The notes under the pieces were generated by a model. That model did not search any database. It saw only the letters and a program-made list of their open reading frames with translations, and was not told the origin of the DNA. Shown piece after piece: positions 46,797 to 56,152 of a DNA stretch of 64,000 nt. The stretch is from the NCBI GenBank assembly GCA_963761445.1, contig CAVXHV010000019.1, forward strand, positions 62,001 through 126,000, read 5' to 3'. The stretch comes from CAVXHV01 sp963761445 (GTDB lineage: Bacteria > Planctomycetota > Planctomycetia > Isosphaerales > Isosphaeraceae). Every line of letters starts with the position of its first letter. Position 1 is the first letter of the stretch. A program made the position numbers and the translations under genes.

Positions 46797-47596
46797 AATG
46801 CGGCTGGTTTACACTAGTGCACGAATGCTTTACAAACACCCGGATCACTGCCATTTTGTGCCACTTTTTTGAGGGTGCGACGATTGATCTTGGTGGATCA
46901 CTTAGGCTGCAAGTTGAATGGCACTAATTGAATAGGAACGGAGGGAGACGTTCTTCGACCATGGGAAAACCTCGTGGCAGCACTGCCACCAGAACTGCCA
47001 CGATGAATCCGCGGTGTTGTTCACTATCTGTAACGGGTGGGTTCAATAGATTTCCGTACCTGTTTTCGGGCGTCGCCCGCCGGACTGAGAGGGTGTCTGT
47101 CTGGTCTGGGAAGCGCGATATCGTGCGGAAGGACCCGCGCGTAGGCCTCTCGCGCAGGGGTCGTGAAGCTAAAAGTCTGACCGACAGATCGGGGCGTCTC
47201 GCGATCGCCCCGTCGCGTTCTCGTCACGTTCTCGTCACGTCCAGGAGTCTCATTTAGCCTTCTTTGCTCTCATTAATTTCCATCGCTCTCGGGAGTTCGA
47301 AATGGCCGCGCGCGACGAAATCCTTCTGGCACGCGCGTGCTCGTGGGTAGGGTCGTCGTCGCGCACTGGCTTCCGTGGCGCTGGCGGTTGCTGCAATTCG
47401 CTCGCTGTGAGGATGTCGATGACGCAAATGACGCAGTTGACGGGGGGCTGCATCTGCTATGCGCGTGCTTCCGCGACGGCAAGGCCGTCATCTCGGCGTT
47501 CTTCCAAAGGTTTTGCCCCGTTGAATGGCGTTTTTATCCCTATTCTCGCCCTGGTCATCGCGATCGCGCTGAACGTTCCAATCCTTCGCAGAGATC

Positions 47597-47622
47597 GGTC
47601 CGCAATGGCGAACCCTACATGT
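47597..47622 (+). repeat. Dispersed hairpin repeat GGTCCGC, copy 3 (imperfect)
   Basis: GGTCCGCAATGGCGAACC then CTACATGT; identical flank to copy 2 with one changed base in the right stem. Confidence 0.85.
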
Positions 47623-47649
47623 GCGAGAGGCGGGCATTCTTCCACCGCG

Positions 47650-49071
47650 TCAAAACTGAAAGTAAATGAACTGCCGGCCGCCGAACTGGCCCACTAGCAC
47701 GATCGCGTAGAAACAGCCGGTATAGAACATGCTTCGCACATACCAGGGCGTGCGTGCGATCACGTTGAGATCGTTGGCTGTAAATTGAATCACCTGCACG
47801 ATCCAGAGCGGAACGATCAACAGCACGACGGGCACAAGGTAAGACGCCACGGGAATCGCGGGACGGTGAACGATCGCGCCGAGCATGCCCAGGGCTTGCT
47901 CCATCGTTTCGGCGCGGAAAAAGATCCAGCCGAGACACACCAGGTGGAACGTTACGACGATCCGCAAGGCCTTCCAGCAGGCGCGGTCGACCGGGTCTGC
48001 CGGCCGGATTCGATCCAGCCAGGGTGTGGCCAGGCGATGGCCGACCAGCAAAAGGCCGTGGTAGATGCCCCACACCACCAGCGTCCAGCGGGCCTTGTGC
48101 CACAGGCCGCCCAGTGCCATCGTGAGCATCAGGTTCCGGTACGTCAGAAGCCGGCCGCCGCGGCTGCCCCCCAGGGGAATGTACAGGTAGTCGCGAAGCC
48201 AGGTGGAAAGGCTGATGTGCCAGCGCGTCCAGAAGTCTCTCGGGCTGGTGGCGAAATACGGGAGATTGAAATTGAGCGGAAGCTCGAACGCCAGGCACTT
48301 CGCCACGCCGCGGGCGATGTCGGTGTAGCCGGAGAAGTCGCCGTAGATCTGGAAGGCAAACGCATAGACTGCCAGCAAAGCCAGACCGCCGTCAAGCGTC
48401 GCCCAGCGGCCGAAGAGGTCGGTCACGATGATCGCCAGGTTGTCAGCGATGACGACCTTCTTGAGCAAGCCCCAGAAGATCAAGTAGGAGCCTTGGTAGA
48501 ACTGTTGCAGGTTGAACCGCCTGGTCGAGGCGACTTGCGGCAAGAGCGACGACGGACGCATGATCGGCCCGGCGACCAGGTGAGGAAAGAACGAGACAAA
48601 CGTCGCGAATTGGATGAGGTTGCGGGTGGGCGCGATCTCGCGGCGGTAGACGTCAATCACGTAGCTCATCGACTGAAAGGTATAGAACGAGATCCCGATC
48701 GGCAGCACGACTTCAAGGTGCCGGATCGGAATCGATACGCCCGCGCTCGAAAGCAAGGCGTGCAGGCTCTCGGCGAAGAAATTGAAGTACTTGAAAAACC
48801 CGAGCATGCCGAGGTTGAGCACCATGCTCACGACGAGGATGCTCCGACGGCGCCGCGGGCTTTCGACTCGGCCGAGCCAGAGGCCACAGGCGTAGTCGAC
48901 CACCGTTGACAGAATCAGCAGCGAGAGGAACTTCGGGTTCCAGCACGAATAGAAGTAATAACCGGCCGCCAGGAGCAAGACATTCTGGGCCGGCCGCCAT
49001 TTGCGCAAGAGCCAGTACGTGGGCAGAAGCGCCGTGAAGAAGAGTGCAAACTCGTAGGAGTTGAATTCCAT
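47650..49071 (-). CDS. AlgI-like MBOAT O-acyltransferase
   Basis: An intact 473-residue polytopic membrane protein. It begins MEFNSYEFALFFTALLPTYW, a form common to AlgI/DltB-type MBOATs, and has the family's conserved blocks: SYVIDVYRREIAPTRNLIQF, SFFPHLVAGPIMRPS, FSGYTDIARGVAKCLAFELP, DFWTRWHISLSTWLRDYLYI and the catalytic-His segment MALGGLWHKARWTLVVWGIY. Such proteins move acetyl groups across the membrane for O-acetylation of exopolysaccharides. The divergent SGNH/GDSL-type hydrolase gene at 49378 is the kind of partner (AlgX/AlgJ-like) that completes the transfer. The polysaccharide is not identifiable. Confidence 0.92.
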   Translation of the reverse strand: MEFNSYEFALFFTALLPTYWLLRKWRPAQNVLLLAAGYYFYSCWNPKFLSLLILSTVVDYACGLWLGRVESPRRRRSILVVSMVLNLGMLGFFKYFNFFAESLHALLSSAGVSIPIRHLEVVLPIGISFYTFQSMSYVIDVYRREIAPTRNLIQFATFVSFFPHLVAGPIMRPSSLLPQVASTRRFNLQQFYQGSYLIFWGLLKKVVIADNLAIIVTDLFGRWATLDGGLALLAVYAFAFQIYGDFSGYTDIARGVAKCLAFELPLNFNLPYFATSPRDFWTRWHISLSTWLRDYLYIPLGGSRGGRLLTYRNLMLTMALGGLWHKARWTLVVWGIYHGLLLVGHRLATPWLDRIRPADPVDRACWKALRIVVTFHLVCLGWIFFRAETMEQALGMLGAIVHRPAIPVASYLVPVVLLIVPLWIVQVIQFTANDLNVIARTPWYVRSMFYTGCFYAIVLVGQFGGRQFIYFQF

Positions 49072-49377
49072 GCGACGACCTCATCCGTGAGGAGCGAATA
49101 TCTTCGCAATCGGCGGGAATCTGTCAATTGCAGGGTGGAGGAGCGTCAGGCCTGGCACCCCGGGCCGTTCGGCTTGACAGATCGCTTCGGATCGCAAGAA
49201 TTTGCGGCGATTTCGAGACTCGCCGTCGCGCGAAATGGAACCCAGGGCGATGCCCTGGGCTGGTTTGTTGTGCCCTTTGAGGGCAAGAACCAAAATTCGC
49301 GACATCAAGACTGGCGCGTCGGGTTCGTATGGTCTTCGGCCTCGGCGTTCGACGCCTCTGCCCCCGGGAGACTCTGC
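49072..49377. other. Divergent promoter region with a hairpin repeat
   Basis: Lies between the MBOAT and SGNH hydrolase genes. It contains CCCAGGGC-GAT-GCCCTGGG (49241-49259), an 8-bp perfect stem. No coding frame is convincing and no clear promoter hexamers were found, although both genes must start from here. Confidence 0.6.
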
Positions 49378-50717
49378 ATGCCGCAATCCCCTTGGGAAAT
49401 CGTGCTCTGGGTGCTGGTGGTGGTTTTCCCATGGCTGTTGGTGCGGCTGAAGCGCCGCCGCGACCTGGCGTTCCTGGCTGTCGTGTGGGGAATCCTCTGC
49501 GCATCGGCCCAGGTGCTGGCGAACCCGGCAGGGCAGCGGCACGAAGCCGTGATCGCTTGCGGCGTGCTGCTGGCAGTTGATCTCGCCGCGTGGCTCTTGC
49601 CTGAGGCGCTCGAGGTCAAGATCCTCAAGCTCGCGAGAAGCAAAGCGGCCAAGCTGCTCATCGTCTCGCTCGGGCTGTCGCTCTTTCCCGCCGCAGTCGT
49701 CGAGCGCGGCTGCCGGCTGCTCACGGATTGGCATGTGCTCAAATATCATCAGGCGATTCAGACTGTGTGGCGCGCCGGCAATGACGACTGGCGGCTGGCG
49801 ACGATCACCGGGGATGAGAACCGCGAGCCCGACCCTGTCCTCTTGTGGCGGCCGGCGACCGCACAGCCCGTTCAACGCCCAGCGATTCAAGGGCCCGATT
49901 GCCGAGATTCCCAAGCCTGCGGACGTTTATCGCGTGATGTGCTATGGCGATTCGCTGACCGATGGGCCGCCGCGGGGTGGCTGGCCATCGTGGCTGAACC
50001 GGCTGCTTCAGGAAGAAGGACGCGCCGGAGGGCGACGATTCGAGGTCATCAACGCCGGCGTGGCCGGGTATTCGTCACACCAGGGCTTGCTGCGATTCCT
50101 GCAAGAGGTCGACCGCTACCAGCCCGATCATGTGCTGGTGTCGTTCGGCTGGAACGACGCGGCCGAGGCCATCGGCAAGCCCGACAAGACCTTTGAGATT
50201 CCACCCTGGCCCATGGTTCTGGCCCAGCGGGCGATGGTGCGCTACCGTGCTTATCTTGTGCTCATGTACTACACGCAAAAGTGGCGACCCGAGCCGCCGG
50301 TGGCGGTGCCGGGCCGGGTTTCACCCAGAGTGAGCGTCGAGGACTACCTCGCCAACATGGACAGGTTCCGAGCCGAAGCCGCCGGCCGGGGGATCGCGAT
50401 CACGTTCTTGACCCGGCCGCACAAGCTTCGCGCCGGACGACCTGAGCAAGAACCCCACCTGGCGGGGCTCGGTGCCGAAATATAACGAAGCGCTACGGGC
50501 GTGGGGACGCGCGCACGACGTGCCGGTGATCGACGCGCAGAGCTACTTCGAGCAGCTTTCGACCGATCTCTTCAGCGATGAATGCCATTTCACTCCGCAG
50601 GGCTATGAGCGGATGGCGCGGATGGTGCAAGCGGAAGTGCTCGACGGAAAGAACGGTTTGAGCGACGGTGAGCGGCAGCAGGCGGCGGGGGAGAAAGAGG
50701 GTGTTCGGAAGCGGTGA
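49378..50717 (+). CDS. Membrane-anchored SGNH/GDSL hydrolase, acetylation partner (two frame breaks)
   Basis: About 445 residues from the ATG at 49378 (CCGGGAG 8 bases upstream). Three or four N-terminal transmembrane helices (WEIVLWVLVVVFPWLLV, FLAVVWGILCASAQVLA, LIVSLGLSLFPAAVVE) are followed by a large extracytoplasmic SGNH domain: GDSLTDGP (block I Ser), NAGVAGYSSHQGL (block II), VLVSFGWNDAAEAIG (block III Asn), and in the last part DECHFTPQGYERMA (block V Asp/His). Frames break near 49863 and 50431, each by one surplus base. Next to the MBOAT it probably completes O-acetylation of a cell-surface polysaccharide. Confidence 0.8.
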
Positions 50718-50754
50718 TTCGGGAAGTAAGCTACGCGCCAGACCTACTTGGATC

Positions 50755-50772
50755 GTCAGGCTAAAGCCTGAC
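50755..50772. terminator. Palindromic hairpin, likely bidirectional terminator
   Basis: GTCAGGCTAAAGCCTGAC followed by CTACTTTTT, between the convergent SGNH gene (stop 50717) and MmgE/PrpD gene (stop 50773). The same core occurs at 35341-35357, so it is also a dispersed repeat. Confidence 0.6.
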
Positions 50773-52138
50773 CTACTTTTTCGCCGTGAGCTCGAGCGTC
50801 TCGTGCGGGGCTTTATCGTGCTCTAGCGTGGACGCGCGTTTGAGAATCTCTTCCGCCCTGGGGCGGCCGAGCACGGGGTCGGCCAGCTCGTGGAATTTCA
50901 CGGCTAGCTGTTCGTCCGAGAGGGGGTTGCGGTCGTGGCCGGGGGGGAACTTGACCTCCGCGACGAGCTGGCTCCCGTCGTCGAGTGTCACGGTTACGCG
51001 GTTAGGAATGCCCTCGGGATAACCCTGGGTGAGCTTCGGGTCCTCGATCACGCGAGTGCGCGCCACCAGGTCGAGCAGGACGGGATCGCGCATCCGCTCG
51101 GGGGTGAACTGGGCCGCGGCAACCTGGCCATCGAGGAGCGCCACGGCCGTGCAATAAGGCAGGCTATGGTCGGCCGTCTCGCGGGTTTGCGGGCGCCATT
51201 TTTCCGGGTCCTTGCCGATGATCTCGACGGCAGTTCGAAACGTGGCGATCTCTAGCTCGCGGATGCGCTTGGGGTCGCCGATCTGGCGGCGCAGGTCAAA
51301 CGCGGCGGCGATCGCCGACTGGCTGTGGTATTCGGCGGGCACGAACTTGATTGACGTCTTGGGAAGCATCCAGTCGCCGTCGGAGGGACCGCCGAGCTTT
51401 GCGAGTGAAAAAGGACCGGAGACCTGCTGGAAGAACCCCATTTCGCCTTCAAACAGCGGAGCCGGGCCGGACATTCCGTCGGCGGCGAGCAACGCCGCGA
51501 AAACGGCGTTGCGCGAGGCGAACGCAAACGCGCAGCCTTTCCACATCGAGAGCTCACCGGCACGGGTGAGCCGCAGCGCGGTGCCGGTCGTCGCGGCGAT
51601 GCCCAGGGCGTGCTCGGTCTGCTCGCTGCGTCAGGTCTAGCAGCTTGGCGGCGGCGAGCGTGGCGGAGATCGATCCATAGGTGGTGTGGTCCCAGCCTCG
51701 AGCGCGAATGCTCGCGGCGTCGCAAAGGCGGCACTGGGCCTCATACGCGACGGCGGCCGCGGCGATCCAGGCTTTGCCATCTGCGCCGGCAAGCTGGCCG
51801 GCGGCCATCACGGCGGCCCAGTTGTCGCTGGGATGGGCAGGCTCGAGGGAGAGATACGTATCGTTGCAGTCGAGATAGCGGATGTGGACTCCGTTGGCAA
51901 ACGCCGCCCAGTCGGGCGCGGACGATCCGCCGCCGATCAAGTTGACCGAGGGAGTGCCTTTGGCTCGTGCCGCGACTTTGCGGGCGATGGTGGGCGCAGG
52001 CTCGTCGAGGGCGCCGATCGCGCAGCCGAGAGAGTCGAGCAGGCGCCGGCGGGCTTCGATAACCACGGCGGCGGGCAGATCTTCGAAGCGTGTCGAGAGC
52101 GCGAACGCGGCCAGGTTCTGGGCGAGGGTGCCGGGCAT
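50773..52138 (-). CDS. MmgE/PrpD family protein (one frame break)
   Basis: About 454 residues from the ATG at 52138. The N-terminal all-helical domain (VVIEARRRLLDSLGCAIGAL, FANGVHIRYLDCNDTY, HPSDNWAAVMAAGQLA) fits MmgE/PrpD, with the conserved RxxDxND-like and HPSD segments near the active site. One surplus base near 51632 shifts the frame to EQTEHALGIAATTGTALRLT and then the C-terminal domain with KFVPAEYHSQSAIAAAFDLR, HSLPYCTAVALLDGQ and DGSQLVAEVKFPPGH. Members include 2-methylcitrate dehydratase and cis-aconitate decarboxylase; no prp genes are nearby, so the substrate cannot be stated. Confidence 0.8.
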
Positions 52139-52192
52139 CGGTGGGCTTTCTATTTGCGGCAGGTGACGAATCAGCGTATTGAATTTACCGCT

Positions 52193-54190
52193 TCACGGGC
52201 TGGGATTCCAGCTTGCGGCCGGGATCAGCATCGCGTGCGACCTGGGGGGGCTTTGCGCCGCGGCGGCGACCGGCGGCAGGCCCACGTGCAGACGCAGGAT
52301 GTCGCGCACCTCGCGGATGGCTTCCGGGTCCTTCTGCACGCCGTGATCGGAGCGTACGACTCGCTCGTCGACGACGCATGATCTGATCCCATCACGATCG
52401 TCGATATGGGCGCTGCGATAGGGAACAACACCGTCGGTGGTTTTATCGACCCCGGTCGGGCGCAGCGAGCCGATGATCGAGTGAAACTTGACCGCCTTGG
52501 GCGGAGGTGGAGGCTGCATGGCGCAGAGGCGCCGTGAGGATCGGCGAGTCGGTGTCGAGCGTTTCGATGCTGGTCGGGAACCGGCGGAACTGCCGGGATT
52601 CGAACGCATCCGGATTGTCCTTAACGAGCTGATAGAGAAGCTTGTGGATGCTGTCGGGCTCGGAGATCAAGTTCGAGCCGACGCGGCCCACGACGCCGCG
52701 GCTCAGGTCCGAGCCGCGATGGGGCGTGGCCAGGAAGACGACGCGGCTCACGAACGGCAGGGGCTCGAAAAAGAAGTATCGGTGCAGCTCTTCGAGCACG
52801 GGGCGGGGGCCGAGGATGTCGTCGAATGAGCGGTCGGAGTAGAGCCGCCAGAGCTTGTCGCCGCTCGAGACAGCCATCATCCGGCTCAAGATGCCGCCCA
52901 TGCTATGGCCCAGAAGGACCATCTGCTCGAACGCTGGATTGCTGCCATCGGGATTGTACAACTGCTTGGCCTGCATCAGCGATTCGCGAAGGCTGGCGGC
53001 GGCAATCGGGATCGGCACGCCGGTGGGGTACATGTAGAGCAGGAACTGGTAATGCTCCTGAATCTTGGGGTTCCGCAGCAGCTCGTTGAGCATCGGAATC
53101 CACGCCAGCGGCGTGGAGACCAGCCCGTGCACCATCACAACGGGGATCTTTTTGGGATCATAGGGCCGGATCAAGAGCAGGTTGGCCCGCTCGAGCGCGT
53201 GCTCGGGGCGAAGCAGGCCCGTCCAGCGGTAGCGATCGAGGTCGGTGCGCGACCACATATAGGCGAGTGGGGTCGTGAGGTCGATCTCCAGCGCGATCTT
53301 GTTCGATTCCTCGCCGACATCGTGGTCATGTACGGGATCGTAGAGCTTGAGGGTGCATTCCCGGGCCTCCTTGATATCGACGTTCGGGTCAGACAGGCGG
53401 GAGTTCGGCACCAGGAACGCCGTGAGCGGAAAGGCCATCTCGTCGGGATAGAAGCGTTCGGCCGGCGACCGCTCGCCCTTCTTTGATCGTTGTGCCCGGT
53501 CTCGCGGACGGCGATCAAGGGCACGCCCAGACCGTACTGGTAGAGGTCTCTGTTCAGGCCCGTCACCTCGAAATCCGACGTCAGCAAGATCTTGTGGATA
53601 TCCGCCTGATTCCAGGGAGATTTCTGGAGGACGATGCGCAGCGACTGCTCGCGGCCGTGCACCTTGAACGGAATCGCTTCGCCGTTCTGGAGCTGGATCT
53701 GGCCCTTGGTCATGGCGGCGCGGATCAATCGCTCGACGCCGGCGTTGTAGATCTCGCAGGCCAGGCGGAACCGCGGGTCGGAGCGGCTGCGTCCTTCGGT
53801 TAGCTCAGGCTCTTTGCCGAAGAGATAGTCGTGGGCGTAGGCGGCGGCGTCCAGGAAGCGGTCAATCGCTTGCGGCTGGCTGCTGCGCCAGCGATCGAGG
53901 CGTTTGCCTTCGATCCAGGAGAGCTCGGCCAAGGCGTAGACGAGCTCCGGCTCGGCGCGGCGCTGGGCGTATTTCTCGAGGTGCTGGAGGGCCGAGTTGA
54001 CGTCCTTGCGATATTCCTTGTCGAGATCGAATCGCCGGAGCGTTTCGACGGTGCGGTCGCTGGGCCTATCCAGGCCGGAAATGCTGCGCTGGAGGCCCGA
54101 CGAGCGATCGCCTTTACTCGGCTGAATCGTGATCGTATCCGACCAGGCCACGAGCGAAGCGGCCAGGATCGTCCACTGAGCCAACAGCAT
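52193..54190 (-). CDS. Large secreted alpha/beta hydrolase, lipase-like (two or three frame breaks)
   Basis: About 665 residues. Start ATG 54190 (GGAG 9 bases upstream), with a short signal-like start (LLAQWTILAASLVAWS). The N-terminal 230 residues are helical, TPR-like (VNSALQHLEKYAQRRAEPEL, RFRLACEIYNAGVERLIRA). Breaks near 53490 lead to the hydrolase: VVMVHGLVSTPLAWIPML (oxyanion region HG), LLGHSMGGILSRMMA (nucleophile elbow GHSMGG) and VVFLATPHRGSDL (A-T-P-H-R-G, near a catalytic acid). A further surplus base near 52567 leads to MQPPPPPKAVKFHSIIGSLR and HGVQKDPEAIREVRDIL, containing the likely catalytic His (SDHGVQ). Esterase or lipase activity is inferred; specificity unknown. Confidence 0.75.
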
Positions 54191-54314
54191 GGCGGGTCAC
54201 TCCATTAACCCACGACGAAAGGGCGCAACGGCCCCGGCAGCGATCGGTGCCGAATGATGACGCGGAAGGGCGTTCTGGTCAATGCCGAAAGCGAAAGGCG
54301 ACAATCGGCGCGAT

Positions 54315-55119
54315 TCACGCCGGCGGTGCCACCGGCGCGGCTCGCGCGGCGACGGCTTCGAGGTAGCGGTCGATGATCTCGTTGATCGGGCCGTCGGCTA
54401 CAAGATGGCCGTGCTCGATCCAGAGGCCGCGCGTGCACAGGTCGCGCAGTGCATCCATCTCGTGAGATACGAGAATCACGGCCTTGGTTCGCTCGAACAA
54501 GCCCGCGCAGGCGGGCCTTCGCCTTGTCCTTGAATGCCGCGTCGCCAACGCCCAGCGATTCGTCGATCAAGAGGATATCGGGGTCAACCTCGGTCGCGAT
54601 CGCGAAGGCCAGCCGCATGTACATTCCGCTGGAATAGTACTTGAGCGGCATCTCGGCAAATTCGGCCAGCCCGGTGAACTCGTGGATCTTTTCCATCATG
54701 CCGAGCATCCGGCTGCGGCTGAAACCGAGCATGGCCCCGTTCAGGATGATGTTGTCCCTGCCGCTCAACTCCGGGTTGAAGCCCGCTCCCATCTCGATCA
54801 AGGGAGCCACGCTGCCGCGAATTTGCACCTGGCCGGATGTGGGGGGATAAATCCTGGCCAGGAGCCGCAAGAGGGTGCTCTTGCCGGCGCCGTTGCCGCC
54901 GACGATTCCCACGCGCTCGCCCTGGCTGATCTTCAAGCTGATGCGCGAAAGTGCCCAGAACTCGGCGGCCGGCACGGGCGCCTCGCGGCGCAGCACCAGA
55001 TCAAGCACGGCCCGCTTGAGCGAGTATTGCTTGTCGGCGTAATTGACGAAGCGGAGCGAGACGTTGTTGAGCTCGATCAGCGCGGCCGAACGGACCCAGG
55101 TCTCCGACTCCGGTGCCAT
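54315..55119 (-). CDS. Polysaccharide ABC exporter, ATP-binding subunit, Wzt/TagH-like (one frame break)
   Basis: About 268 residues from the ATG at 55119, 7 bases after the permease stop. Walker A GGNGAGKSTLLRLLA, Q-loop region EMGAGFNPELSGRDNIILNG (typical of Wzt/TagH), signature YYSSGMYMRLAFAIA, Walker B DILLIDE and, after one surplus base near 54510, ILVSHEMDALRDLCTRGLW (H-loop) and the family's usual end. The N-terminal ELNNVSLRFVNYADKQYSLK is also characteristic. No extra C-terminal carbohydrate-binding domain. With the permease it should export a lipid-linked polysaccharide or modified O-antigen-like polymer. Confidence 0.88.
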
Positions 55120-55126
55120 CCGCCGA

Positions 55127-55989
55127 TCAGAGTCGAAAGACCATCTTGTGTTCTTGAGACTTGAAGACGGCATATCCGATTCCCACGCTCAAGGCCGCGA
55201 TCAGCGCGGCGGTCGCGACCAGAGAAATTCGAGGCCACTGCCCCGCATACAGGATGTCGTGAAAAATCTCGATAAAGTAAAACGCCGGGTTGAGCCGAAT
55301 CCGCCACTGCGCATCTCCGAACCGCTCGATCGGAAAGAGGATCGGCGTCGCGAAGTACCAGGCCTGCAGCACCACCGCGATCAAATGACCGCAGTCGCGA
55401 TAAAACGTGTTGAGCGTGGCCACGATCAGCCCCAGCCCCAGAGCGAAGATCGCCAGAGACGCAATCGCCACCGGCAGAAATAACATAGCGAACGACGGCC
55501 GGGCACCCAGAGGAAGCATGAGCACGAACAGGGCACCGAGCGAGAGAACAAACGTCACCAGCGCGATCAGCACGCCGCACCAGCGGGAAGACCAGCTTGG
55601 GCAGATAGATCTTCCGGATCAGCCCTTCGTTGTTGATGATCGAGAATGCACAGTCATTCAAGCTGATGCTCAGGAAGCTCCAGGGAACCATCCCGGCAAA
55701 CAAGAAAGAGCGGGTAGTGTCTGAAATGATCCATCATGTGGGAGAAGACCCAGGAGAGGATCACCATCATCAAGATCGGGTTCAGCAGCGTCCAGACGAA
55801 ACCCAGAAACGACCGCTGGTAGCGAACCCGCAGCTCCTGGACGACCATGTTCTGCACAACCGGCCAGAACCGGATGAGTTCTTCGTGATCCTGTCGCAAG
55901 CACGCGACCCAGCGGCTGGGCCCCCGCGGTTCAGGCGGAGGCGGAAAGAACTCGGTGTGCGGGAATTTTGCGGTCGATCTGACTTCCAT
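55127..55989 (-). CDS. Polysaccharide ABC exporter, permease subunit, Wzm-like (two frame breaks)
   Basis: About 286 residues. The ATG at 55989 follows GGAGGAG at longer than usual spacing. Conserved Wzm/TagG features: LIRFWPVVQNMVVQELRVRY, QRSFLGFVWTLLNPILMMVI (helix 1), then, after one surplus T near 55703, GMVPWSFLSISLNDCAFSII with NNEGLIRKIYLPKLVFPL, and after a second near 55577 the remaining helices (LIALVTFVLSLGALFVLML, ATLNTFYRDCGHLIAVVLQ, WYFATPILFPIE). Stop at 55127, then the ATPase gene. The pair belongs with the MBOAT/SGNH genes as a surface-polysaccharide module by function, though separated by two unrelated genes. Confidence 0.85.
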
Positions 55990-56152
55990 GCCTGCAGGAT
56001 TCCCTCCTCCGCGGTTCGCCGATCGGCCTGTTCGCGGATCCATCCGCGACGGGCCGGCATATTACGGTCAACCCGCAGTTCGCGGAAGGTCAACACCCCA
56101 AGAACGCATCCGACCTAATCTTCCAGAATTCGCCACATTTCCGATGCATCAA

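Larger units (their letters stand above)
46303..47649. other. 1.35-kb gene-poor region
   Basis: No frame here looks like a protein: all are short, Arg-rich or repeat-derived. It holds the hexanucleotide array at 46711-46796 and copy 3 of the GGTCCGC hairpin repeat at 47597-47622. It could hold a decayed gene or a non-coding RNA, but nothing was recognised. Confidence 0.6.

Noticed and set aside
47785..48909. 374-residue plus-strand frame
   Set aside because: Antisense shadow of the MBOAT gene, rich in Arg/Gln/His, with no ribosome site or domain.
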